Assembly: GCA_011682565.1 (NCBI GenBank) | Contig: JAACEJ010000133.1 | Coordinates: 1 to 8,004 of the forward strand | Source: Actinomycetota bacterium | Lineage (GTDB): Bacteria > Zhuqueibacterota > Zhuqueibacteria > Residuimicrobiales > Krinioviventaceae | Direction of reading: 5' to 3' | DNA: 8,004 bases | Shown: piece by piece, positions 1 to 6,577 of the stretch | Position numbering within the stretch: the stretch's first letter is position 1 | Layout: each line of letters begins with the position of its first letter | Program-made: the position numbers and the translations under genes | Notes under the pieces: model-generated | What the model was told of the DNA's origin: nothing | Seen by the model: the letters and a program-made list of their open reading frames with translations, nothing else | Databases searched by the model: none

Positions 1-1034
1 AATTCAATACCATTTTTTGCCCCGATTCCACCGGCGGATGCGGGACTCGACACCACCGGAGTACCGCAAGCCATGGCTTCCAGGATTTTTGTTTGCATAC
101 CACGCGCAATTCTTATGGGTGCCACAAAGACGTCGGAACCGGCAAGACTTGCTTTAATATCTTTAACGTATCCGGTAACAATAATGCCCTCATCAGGATG
201 ATGCAAAGCGCGTACTTTTGCCACGGGATTTTTACCAAAAATGTAAAATATAAGACCCGGCTTTTGCTTTCGCAACAATGGAAGGACATTTTTGCAAAAC
301 CATAAAACCGCGTCAACATTTGGCAGATAATCCATCATTCCGGTAAAGGCGATGTGAGCCGCGGAACGGTTTGCAGCATTTTTTTTTGCCGGTAATTTTT
401 CTCCAAAATACTGATCCAGATCAACACCATTGCTCATAACCGACAGCTTGTGTGTAAAGCCGTTGCTGTCAAACAATTCTTTTTCTGCCGAACTGATAAA
501 CAGAATATGATCGAAATGAGCGGCAGCCCTTTGTTCAAAAGCCAAAAGTCTTGCGGCTTCTGTCTTGTAAAGCCGTCTTGAGAAAAAACAGGCGCTTTGT
601 GAAAATTGCAAGAATTTGGCTGAATCAAGATCGCAAAAGTCGATGATTTTTACCGGAACATCCACATCCCAAACATATTCCGCCATTGTAGAAGAAAAAA
701 CGTAAATTGCATCAAATTTCTCAGTGCTCACCAATTCATCGAGCTGCTTTTTTAACGATGCCGACCAGAAATTCGCCACAGACAACGGCTTTCCCGAGAA
801 CAGGTTTATTAACATGCCGAGCTTTCTTTGCACGGGGCTTAGGTAAGCAAAAGTAGTTCTGTGCAAAATGGAATCAAGTTTATCGACATACTTTAAATCA
901 TCTTTTTGATCGATCGGACAAAGTAACGTAACCTGATGACGCTCGGCAAGGTACTTTAAAACATTGTACGACCTGATTTTGTCCCCTTTTTCCGGCGGGA
1001 ACGGTATTCTATGTGCTAAAAAAAGTATTCGCAA
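1..1034 (-). CDS. Glycosyltransferase family 4-like, XrtA/PEP-CTERM (stp1) type, 3' end cut by window edge
   Basis: This probably transfers a sugar from a nucleotide donor onto the growing lipid-linked EPS repeat unit at the cytoplasmic face of the inner membrane. The first 344 codons are visible and the frame is open to the left edge. The N-terminal Rossmann half opens with RILFLAHRIPFPPEKGDKIR (2-21), a hallmark of the glycosyltransferase found in PEP-CTERM/EpsH1 loci. The C-terminal GT-B half shows FTGMMDYLPNVDAV (230-243), VTGYVKDI (286-293) and the donor-binding segment RGMQTKILEAMACGTPVV (311-328), with Glu319 in the usual acidic position. Family members are about 400 residues, so some 50 are missing. 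I chose a TTG start at 1034: it begins exactly at the conserved MRILFLAHR, has an AGGA six bases upstream, and no ATG or GTG lies nearby. It begins 9 nt after the FemAB stop. The family assignment is strong; the sugar is unknown. Confidence 0.9.
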   Translation of the reverse strand, partial: MRILFLAHRIPFPPEKGDKIRSYNVLKYLAERHQVTLLCPIDQKDDLKYVDKLDSILHRTTFAYLSPVQRKLGMLINLFSGKPLSVANFWSASLKKQLDELVSTEKFDAIYVFSSTMAEYVWDVDVPVKIIDFCDLDSAKFLQFSQSACFFSRRLYKTEAARLLAFEQRAAAHFDHILFISSAEKELFDSNGFTHKLSVMSNGVDLDQYFGEKLPAKKNAANRSAAHIAFTGMMDYLPNVDAVLWFCKNVLPLLRKQKPGLIFYIFGKNPVAKVRALHHPDEGIIVTGYVKDIKASLAGSDVFVAPIRIARGMQTKILEAMACGTPVVSSPASAGGIGAKNGIE

Positions 1035-1040
1035 AAATGA

Positions 1041-1044
1041 TCCT
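1041..1044 (-). promoter_or_regulatory. Ribosome binding site AGGA for the TTG-started glycosyltransferase
   Basis: AGGA reads on the minus strand six bases before the TTG at 1034-1032. Its first A is the last base of the FemAB stop codon TGA (1046-1044). Termination on the upstream gene therefore happens on top of this site, which suggests translational coupling. It is the main support for a TTG start. Confidence 0.6.
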
Positions 1045-2075
1045 CAGGGAAAATGTTTTACAATGCTCGGGCCAACCCATTTCGTCAGACCAAGGGGCAG
1101 CCGCTTCCATAAATTAATGGCAAATTTAAATTTCGGGTTCATCGGATTATTATCAGGCAAGTCGTTTCCATTTTTCATATAATACTGATAAGGCAATGCC
1201 GCAGGTTCGAATCCCATGTGCTGTTTAAATTTAGCGGCGCCCGTGCCAATCTTGCTTCTACCGAAATCAAAATACTTTGCGCCTCGCTCACGTGCTCTTT
1301 CCATTAGAGACCAATACATAAAATTATTCGGTGAAGCAGCTCGTGCTTCCGGCAGCGAACCACCGTAATAAGGCAGCACTGTGTCCCGATAATAAAAAGA
1401 GAGCACACCGGCAATCGGTTTATTGTTTTGGGAGATAATCAATAAATCCACATTATCCTGAAATTCTTCGACACAGTTTTTAAACAATTTTTTTGAAAAA
1501 ACAGGCGTCCCCAAGTGTCTTACAGACGCCGCATAGATATTATAAAATTCATCCAGCCTGTTAATATCAAAAGTTGCTGTCAACCCGTTCTTAATACCCT
1601 TCCGAACCATACGCCTCGCCTCTTTTGGGAGGTTTGCAAAATTCTCATCAAAAGTGGGTAGCAACGGTTTTTTAAAAGTACAATACAACGAATCACGAGT
1701 TTGAAGTTGTTCGTCATCCAAAGAATCAAGTTGGCGAAGCTCTACATAGTCTGCATTTATTTCATGGCTAAATTTGCGAACAGAAGCAAGTATGGCTCTT
1801 TCTGCTTCTTTATTTTCTGCAAGCACACCACCATATACGGCGAATGGAGACGAAATGAGACTATTTCCTGCAAAATGAGATTTTATATGGAACAGAGGCA
1901 GTACCGCCTTGATCTCTCCCTCATCTTCCGTGAGAAAATAGCAACTCTTATAATGAAAAGTTTCTTCAATAATTCTTTTCCATATAGATTTGTGAAGAAC
2001 AGTGCCGTTTTCCCGGGAATCAATAAATCGATCCCATTTCATTTGGTCCTCAGGAGTGTATAATCTTGTATTCAT
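1044..2075 (-). CDS. FemAB-like GNAT-fold protein, XrtA/PEP-CTERM system-associated
   Basis: This 343-residue protein matches the FemAB-related family found in exosortase-A EPS loci. Relatives of the FemAB/GNAT fold transfer aminoacyl or acyl groups; the substrate in EPS loci is not established, and modification of the polysaccharide or its precursor is an inference. Two GNAT-like halves can be read. The N-terminal half holds GTVLHKSIWKRIIEETF (24-40) and VLPLFHIKSHFAGNSLISSPFAVYGG (58-83). The C-terminal half holds KPIAGVLSFYYRDTVLPYYGGS (219-240) and a family signature in three pieces: FDFGRSKIGTG (269-279), AKFKQHMGFE (281-290) and PAALPYQYYM (291-300). There is no signal peptide or membrane segment, so it should be cytoplasmic. 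The ATG at 2075 gives the expected N-terminus, although the Shine-Dalgarno upstream is weak. It lies 25 nt after the deacetylase and 9 nt before the glycosyltransferase, in one transcription unit. Confidence 0.9.
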   Translation of the reverse strand: MNTRLYTPEDQMKWDRFIDSRENGTVLHKSIWKRIIEETFHYKSCYFLTEDEGEIKAVLPLFHIKSHFAGNSLISSPFAVYGGVLAENKEAERAILASVRKFSHEINADYVELRQLDSLDDEQLQTRDSLYCTFKKPLLPTFDENFANLPKEARRMVRKGIKNGLTATFDINRLDEFYNIYAASVRHLGTPVFSKKLFKNCVEEFQDNVDLLIISQNNKPIAGVLSFYYRDTVLPYYGGSLPEARAASPNNFMYWSLMERARERGAKYFDFGRSKIGTGAAKFKQHMGFEPAALPYQYYMKNGNDLPDNNPMNPKFKFAINLWKRLPLGLTKWVGPSIVKHFP

Positions 2076-2100
2076 AAATGCTTGCCAAGTGTTATAAAAT

Positions 2101-2958
2101 CTACCAGCGAGGCCATGTCTTGGTAATTTTTGTTGAAGCTATGACATTGCTTAATGTAGAAAATTCAAATTTTTGTAATAAAGAATAGAGTTTTTTTTCG
2201 GTTTGATCAATATTATTATAGTGAAGGAATTGATCGACCGCTCCGGCGTGAACGCGCGGCTGCAATTCATCAAGCTCCCATGGATGAAAATAGATCACTG
2301 CAGGTCGCCCACTTTGGTTAATCGCTCGTATTCCTTTTTCAATCATCCAAAGCGGAAACATTCGCAAATAACCACCGCCGGCAATAGGGAAATTTTTGTT
2401 TCCCATGGAAACAGTAGCAAGAGGACATTCTACCAGGGTACCGCTGCCGTTTACAGGAACACGAAAAAACTCTGAAGGCGATTGAATGCCACCGTAAAGA
2501 TCATGTTTTACAGGGAAAAAACTGGAATCAATATCAATGCCGGATTTTTTCAAAACCTCAAATGCCCACAATGATTTAAGATTAATCGAAAATGAGGGTG
2601 CCCGATACGAGCTAACTTTTACACCGGAAATATTTTCAAGTATTTCGACGGATTTTTGTAAATCTTCATCAAATTCTTCCTGCGTCTGCTCATAAATAAG
2701 CTGATGACCATAGCCATGTGTGCCTATTTCGTGCCCATAATCCTGAATGGCACGCACAACATCAGGTTGATGTTCAGCGACCCATGCAAGGATAAAAAAG
2801 GTCGCTTTTACATTATACTCTTCCAGGAGTTTTAAAATCCTACTCACGTTTTGCGAGACCCGGGACTCCAAGGCAGGCCATTCACTGACATGAATTTTCT
2901 TTCGGAATCTGGATACATGGAACCAGTCTTCCACATCTATTGTCATTGCATTTAACAT
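2101..2958 (-). CDS. Polysaccharide deacetylase (NodB/CE4), XrtA/PEP-CTERM system type
   Basis: A 285-residue NodB-fold enzyme, predicted to remove N-acetyl groups from the EPS or its lipid-linked precursor using a divalent metal. CE4 motifs in order: TIDVEDW (6-12) with Asp8 and Asp11 for catalysis and metal binding; HEIGTHGYGH (76-85) with metal ligands His81 and His85; YRAPSF (118-123) with Arg119; and YFHPWELD (223-230) with His225. KATFFILAWVAE (51-62) is the usual core strand and helix. The MTIDVEDWFHV opening and the length match the deacetylases of exosortase-A loci. No signal peptide is visible, which suits the cytoplasmic placement of that family. I prefer the ATG at 2958 over a TTG at 2970, because the shorter form starts just before the conserved motif and a GGGG lies six bases upstream. 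It is the first gene after the palindromic element and is followed 25 nt later by the FemAB gene. Confidence 0.92.
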   Translation of the reverse strand: MLNAMTIDVEDWFHVSRFRKKIHVSEWPALESRVSQNVSRILKLLEEYNVKATFFILAWVAEHQPDVVRAIQDYGHEIGTHGYGHQLIYEQTQEEFDEDLQKSVEILENISGVKVSSYRAPSFSINLKSLWAFEVLKKSGIDIDSSFFPVKHDLYGGIQSPSEFFRVPVNGSGTLVECPLATVSMGNKNFPIAGGGYLRMFPLWMIEKGIRAINQSGRPAVIYFHPWELDELQPRVHAGAVDQFLHYNNIDQTEKKLYSLLQKFEFSTLSNVIASTKITKTWPRW

Positions 2959-2964
2959 TTCAGG

Positions 2965-2968
2965 CCCC
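2965..2968 (-). promoter_or_regulatory. Probable ribosome binding site (GGGG) for the deacetylase
   Basis: GGGG on the minus strand sits six bases before the ATG at 2958. It is a non-canonical purine core, but no better site precedes either candidate start. The alternative TTG start at 2970 overlaps this run, so a functional site here argues for the ATG. Confidence 0.4.
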
Positions 2969-2997
2969 AATATAATTTAATTCTACATCCGTTCAAC

Positions 2998-3160
2998 GAG
3001 TTCTTTGTAAAAAGTCATAAAATGTCATTGCGAGCGAAGCGAAGCAATCTGTATGTCGGATAAAGTGCTGTTTATCAGGGATCGCTTCCCCGATAATTCG
3101 AGGTAAACTATCGCTTCGCTCATCGCGATGACATGCTTTTCGACTTTTTACAAAGAACTC
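2998..3160. repeat. 163-bp palindromic element (MITE-like) with 19-bp terminal inverted repeats
   Basis: The ends are perfect 19-bp inverted repeats: GAGTTCTTTGTAAAAAGTC (2998-3016) and its reverse complement (3142-3160). Inside them lies a second, imperfect arm pair, about 3022-3041 (ATGTCATTGCGAGCGAAGCG) against 3110-3134, with a few small bulges. At the centre a hairpin pairs TTATCAGGGA (3072-3081) with TCCCCGATAA (3087-3096) at 9 of 10 positions around a 5-nt loop. The inner sequence (TGTCATTGCGAG, GCGAAGCGAAGC, CTATCGCTTCGCTCATCGC) resembles a dispersed palindromic repeat I recall from many unrelated bacterial genomes. TTCAA occurs just outside both ends (2992-2996 and 3161-3165, the left copy one base away), a possible target duplication. 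There is no open frame, so any movement would need a transposase in trans. It fills most of the 218-nt gap between the kinase and deacetylase genes and would form a long hairpin in the transcript. Confidence 0.85.
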
Positions 3161-3176
3161 TTCAATGTAAAATCAC

Positions 3177-3863
3177 CTATTCGTCATTCTTTTCTTTTTT
3201 ATAATTATAGTAGCTATAGTCACAAGAGTACGGCATGACATTTTTCATATTATTTATTACAGTGCCAAGTATTTTTTCTTTATTATCGGCCAGAGAATTG
3301 ATAGCGCGTTTTGCAACTTTTTTTTTCGTTACTCCGGCTTTTAAAACCATGAGAATTGCATCAACTCCATTTCCGAGAAAAAGAGCGTCACTTGTGGGAA
3401 TCACCGGTGGAGCATCTACAATTATTATTTCAAAATATGAACGAAACATTTCAAACAAATCGTAAAGTTGAAATGAGGAAATCAGCCTGGATGGGCTTTG
3501 ATCTGAAGTACCCGCAGTAATTACTTTCAGACTGGGAAAAGTCGTATCCTTTAAAATTTTGTCCAATTCTGATTTATTACTGAGAAAATCTGCAAGTCCA
3601 TTCTCCAACGGAAGCTTGAATAGCTTGTGAATTGTGGGTCGACGCAGATCACAATCTATTAAAAGCGTTTTTGTTTCACGATACAGCGCACTTGTGATTG
3701 CCAGGGAAGACGAAATGGTACTTTTACCCTCGCTCACATTTGCACTTGTTACCATAAAAAGCTTTTTCCGATATTTTACATACTCGGTTCTGATCCGATG
3801 ATAAAGACGTCTCAATTCTGTTGCTTCAGCCGTCTCATCAAATTTATGTTGTATATTTTCCAT
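3177..3863 (-). CDS. CpsD/CapB-family tyrosine autokinase (BY-kinase) of EPS assembly
   Basis: A 228-residue cytoplasmic P-loop kinase that should autophosphorylate on tyrosine and, with its membrane partner, control EPS polymerisation and export. Motifs: Walker A ANVSEGKST (41-49, Lys47), Walker A' LLIDCDLRRP (67-76), and Walker B IIIVDAPP (146-153, Asp150). ELRRLYHRIRTEYVKY (16-31) corresponds to the helix that docks on a neighbouring subunit in BY-kinase rings. The C-terminus carries a tyrosine cluster (Tyr212, 216, 218, 219, 221), the expected phosphorylation site. There is no membrane segment, as in CpsD/CapB and XrtA-associated kinases and unlike fused Wzc. The ATG at 3863 is 15 nt after the stop of the chain-length gene, its likely partner; the Shine-Dalgarno is weak, so coupling is plausible. 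The Walker A loop reads SANVSEGKST, where many relatives have a Pro-Gly-Glu before Gly-Lys-Ser. It is the last gene before the palindromic element. Confidence 0.92.
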   Translation of the reverse strand: MENIQHKFDETAEATELRRLYHRIRTEYVKYRKKLFMVTSANVSEGKSTISSSLAITSALYRETKTLLIDCDLRRPTIHKLFKLPLENGLADFLSNKSELDKILKDTTFPSLKVITAGTSDQSPSRLISSFQLYDLFEMFRSYFEIIIVDAPPVIPTSDALFLGNGVDAILMVLKAGVTKKKVAKRAINSLADNKEKILGTVINNMKNVMPYSCDYSYYNYKKEKNDE

Positions 3864-3878
3864 ATCAATCTTTGAGTG

Positions 3879-5537
3879 TTAGTAACTAAATATATCGGGA
3901 ACGCCGGAAAACTTGTTTTGTTTGTCCAACTTTTTAATCTCTGCGATTTTAATATTTTTTGTGACAGGCGTTCTTGCAATACCGTTTTCTTTCAAAATCG
4001 CAGCATATTGATCTTTGAATTTTATGTTCATCTTTGGAATAGTGCCACAGACGGGTAAATTCAGATAAAATTCAGCATCTTCTTCAGAACGGATGGATTG
4101 ATCTAAAAATTCGAGCACAACCACAATCCCAAAGCCAAGCATAAGACTTGCAAGAAAAGCTAAAATGACAAATTTCTTTTTGCTTCCGCCAACGGCATAA
4201 ATCGGCATTTCCGCTGGTTGAATAATCTGATATTTGACATCTGCATCATTATTACGGATTGCCTCTTCGATCTGCGAACCTCTTAATTGGTCCAGAAACA
4301 GATTATATGTCCGTCGATTTTGATTGTATTCATCTTCCAACTTTTTCAATTCCAGGTTTTCAGAAGGCACATCTTTTACAGATTGAAGATAATTATCCAT
4401 TAATTGATCAAGCACCTTAACCCTGCCTCGAAGAATATACAGGTCCAGCTTGCCAAGTTGATATTCCAACAGTGCAGCCCTTTGCGCGTCATTAAAATCC
4501 GGAAATGCTTTGTTAATTGCTTTTGCTAAGTTATTATGACTTTGTTGTCTCAGAACATTTAAATCATTATTCGATTGCATTTCTGCTGAAATTTGCCACC
4601 CGTCATTTTGGATTTGTCTCTTGAACTTTGATATCTCGATATCAACTTGCGACTTGATACTGGCCATTTCACCTCCGTGTGACTGGAACAATCGCAGCGA
4701 CTCTCCCGGAAGACCTCGCTCTAGCTCGGCCAGTTTTTGTTCTCTTTGTGCAATAGCAGACAATGTCGAGTTTTTTACTCCTTTTAGTTTCAGAATCGAT
4801 CCCTCGCTTATTCCAACATTATCCATCTTTTGGGTTGCAAGCTTTTCGTGAAACTTTTTCAGACGTCGTTCAGACGCATCCATTTTTCTTTTGTAAAGCG
4901 CAAGCTGCTCATCACTAAACTGTTTAACACCCTGAATCCCGCGCAAATCATTTTTCTTTGATTCTTTCACAAATATCAGGGTCATATTTTTTACGAGATG
5001 ATACGCCATGGCCGGGGAAAAATCCTGAACAGAAACCTGAAACTGATCGCCACTCCCACTCACTTTCACATCGAGCTTTTTATGCAAATACGCAAGCGAT
5101 GCGCGTTTCTCTGCTTCTTCATCGGTAAGCCAGGGAGCACTCTTTTTGTAAGAAGCAACAGACTTTGACACCCACTTAACTTTTGTCAGGTCCATACGAT
5201 CGACAAGTTGAGACAAATTCTCAATACTAAATATTTTTCTCGAAAGACGTTTGCGATCCACATAGGTCTCAAAGCCCGAAGTCATGGCCTTAATCGAGCG
5301 GCTAAAAGGACGGCTTGACTCGATGGCAACAGTTGCTGATACTTGATAAATAGGACGAATTTTCCATAATGCGTAAACAATACTTCCTGTTGTAATCAAT
5401 AGAGTCGTAAGAATGATGATCCATTTCCGTCTCCACAGCAAGCGCAAGTATTTTTTCAAGTCAATTTGAGGCTTTGAGTTCATGAGCGTCAGCACTTGCT
5501 GCATTGTGGAGTTGCTATTGTTGCTTTGAGTATTCAT
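3879..5537 (-). CDS. Polysaccharide chain-length determinant / co-polymerase (Wzz/GumC-like)
   Basis: This 552-residue inner-membrane protein is predicted to set EPS chain length and to link the polymerase to the outer-membrane exporter. The Wzz domain starts at PQIDLKKYLRLLWRRK (23-38), followed by transmembrane helix 1 (about 39-58) and the first periplasmic strand RPIYQVSATVAIE (61-73). The periplasmic region has long charged helices, about 205-310 and 355-430 (for example QLALYKRKMDASERRLKKFH), typical of the coiled coils in GumC-type proteins. IIQPAEMPIYAVGGSKKKF (438-456) leads to transmembrane helix 2 (about 456-476). A cytoplasmic tail follows: FLDQSIRSEEDAEFYLNLPV (477-496), then CGTIPKM. 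That is the linker which in fused Wzc/GumC proteins leads into the kinase, but here the chain ends about 50 residues later and the kinase is the next gene. The ATG at 5537 has an AGGA about 10 nt upstream. The gene begins 22 nt after the export gene. Confidence 0.9.
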   Translation of the reverse strand: MNTQSNNSNSTMQQVLTLMNSKPQIDLKKYLRLLWRRKWIIILTTLLITTGSIVYALWKIRPIYQVSATVAIESSRPFSRSIKAMTSGFETYVDRKRLSRKIFSIENLSQLVDRMDLTKVKWVSKSVASYKKSAPWLTDEEAEKRASLAYLHKKLDVKVSGSGDQFQVSVQDFSPAMAYHLVKNMTLIFVKESKKNDLRGIQGVKQFSDEQLALYKRKMDASERRLKKFHEKLATQKMDNVGISEGSILKLKGVKNSTLSAIAQREQKLAELERGLPGESLRLFQSHGGEMASIKSQVDIEISKFKRQIQNDGWQISAEMQSNNDLNVLRQQSHNNLAKAINKAFPDFNDAQRAALLEYQLGKLDLYILRGRVKVLDQLMDNYLQSVKDVPSENLELKKLEDEYNQNRRTYNLFLDQLRGSQIEEAIRNNDADVKYQIIQPAEMPIYAVGGSKKKFVILAFLASLMLGFGIVVVLEFLDQSIRSEEDAEFYLNLPVCGTIPKMNIKFKDQYAAILKENGIARTPVTKNIKIAEIKKLDKQNKFSGVPDIFSY

Positions 5538-5559
5538 AATTAATTAATCCTGCAATTAG

Positions 5560-6531
5560 TTAAAGCCGATAAACAACATAAGTTGCGGTGAGATACAAAA
5601 GCGTTTGTATCAAGTCTCCTGCAGATGGCAAAAATTTACGTTTTTGCGGAACGTAGATTGCATCGCCGGGATGAAGAATGAGCGGTATAGGAACCGCACC
5701 ATTCAAATATTTATCCATATTAACGATAGCCAATTCGGCCTGACGACGTCCCCGAAAAATCAACTTTACTTTTTTCAAATCCGCATTTTCTGTAGGGCCG
5801 CCTGCCAGGACAAGTGCATCTAACAGATTCATGTTTTTCTGCAGATTGAAAGAACCCGGTGTGGCGACCTGACCAAACACATAAACCAGTTCTCTTTGTT
5901 CGAGAGGAGATGGAACTGTCATTCCAGGACTTTTAACATTAGTGCTGCCAATATGAATTGTGTCCAAAGGATAAATAGACGGCAGTTTTGAAATATCACC
6001 CTTTTCAAGGGCTTCCGCCAAATTCACATGAATAATGTGTCCAGCATTTTTACCCGATCCTCTGACAATTGCAACATCATCTAAATTTGCTGCGGGTAGC
6101 GGTCCACCTGCTTCCAAAATAATTTGCCAGACACCCGGAATAACTTCAAAATTAACTTTACCGGGCTTTATGACCGCACCGGTCACGTAAACACTTTTAC
6201 TGCCAAATTTTTTAACCAGAACAGCAACCTGGGTAACTTTTACATCCAGTAAAGAAATACGGCCCTCAATTACGTTTCGCAGTTTTGCTGCGGTGAAACC
6301 GGAAGCCTGTAATGTGCCAATTAAAGGCAACTCTATTTTGCCCGAAGCGGAAACGCGAACTTGTACATTAAACTCGGGTTTTTGCCAGAAATTGACTGCA
6401 AGCAAATCCCCCGGCCCGATGATATATTCTGATTGCTGATTCTGAGCTTTGGCATTCGAACCTGACAACCCTGTAATAAGTATTAGTAAGCTCAAGTAAA
6501 CAATGATTTTTTTAAAGGATTTTTCAAACAT
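5560..6531 (-). CDS. Polysaccharide export protein with SLBB domains (Wza/GumB-like)
   Basis: A 323-residue envelope protein predicted to form the periplasmic and outer-membrane channel for EPS. It has a signal peptide: KK, a hydrophobic run (about 9-22) and a type I peptidase site near SNAKA-QNQQ (25-33). The polysaccharide-export domain follows, with YIIGPGDLLAVNFWQKPEF (36-54) and KIELPLIGTLQASGFTAAKL (65-84). Two SLBB repeats come next: SVYVTGAVIKPGKV (113-126) to ILEAGGP (138-144), and LVYVFGQVATPGSF (215-228) to LVLAGGP (240-246). PLILHPGDAIYVPQ (283-296) closes the second. There is no lipobox cysteine, unlike Wza, and the protein ends in a short hydrophobic stretch (about 307-320, LIQTLLYLTATYVV) that could be a membrane anchor or the pore-forming helix. 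The ATG at 6531 is well supported by AAGGTG seven bases upstream. It follows the PEGA gene by 43 nt and precedes the chain-length gene by 22 nt. Confidence 0.92.
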   Translation of the reverse strand: MFEKSFKKIIVYLSLLILITGLSGSNAKAQNQQSEYIIGPGDLLAVNFWQKPEFNVQVRVSASGKIELPLIGTLQASGFTAAKLRNVIEGRISLLDVKVTQVAVLVKKFGSKSVYVTGAVIKPGKVNFEVIPGVWQIILEAGGPLPAANLDDVAIVRGSGKNAGHIIHVNLAEALEKGDISKLPSIYPLDTIHIGSTNVKSPGMTVPSPLEQRELVYVFGQVATPGSFNLQKNMNLLDALVLAGGPTENADLKKVKLIFRGRRQAELAIVNMDKYLNGAVPIPLILHPGDAIYVPQKRKFLPSAGDLIQTLLYLTATYVVYRL

Positions 6532-6549
6532 TTTATTACACCTTAATTG

Positions 6550-6577
6550 TGAAAGTTAACCAAATTTCCAACTTTCA
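6550..6577. repeat. 8-bp inverted repeat between the PEGA and export genes
   Basis: TGAAAGTT (6550-6557) and AACTTTCA (6570-6577) form a perfect 8-bp inverted repeat with a 12-nt loop. One arm includes the stop codon of the PEGA gene. The stem is AT-rich and no U-run follows, so it is not a convincing terminator. It could be a weak processing or attenuation hairpin, or chance. Confidence 0.3.

Noticed and set aside
1701..2063. Plus-strand open frame of 120 codons
   Set aside because: It lies wholly antisense to the FemAB-like gene, which has clear family motifs. The predicted protein shows no domain or convincing ribosome site.
2203..2475. Plus-strand open frame of 90 codons
   Set aside because: Antisense to the deacetylase, across its catalytic C-terminal half; no recognisable protein features.
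2959..2970. Deacetylase starting at the TTG at 2970
   Set aside because: It adds only four residues outside the conserved region and overlaps the GGGG that best serves as ribosome site for the ATG at 2958.
2969..2996. Possible promoter before the deacetylase: TTGAAC, 16-nt spacer, TATATT on the minus strand
   Set aside because: The boxes fit loosely, but transcription would begin only a few bases before the ATG and leave no room for the ribosome site. AT-rich sequence gives such matches by chance. A mapped 5' end just below 2968 would revive it.
2998..3160. Palindromic element as a CRISPR repeat or a classical intrinsic terminator
   Set aside because: There is one symmetrical unit with no spaced direct repeats, and no GC-rich stem followed by a U-run at the end of the kinase gene. 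A mobile or dispersed palindromic repeat explains the structure better.
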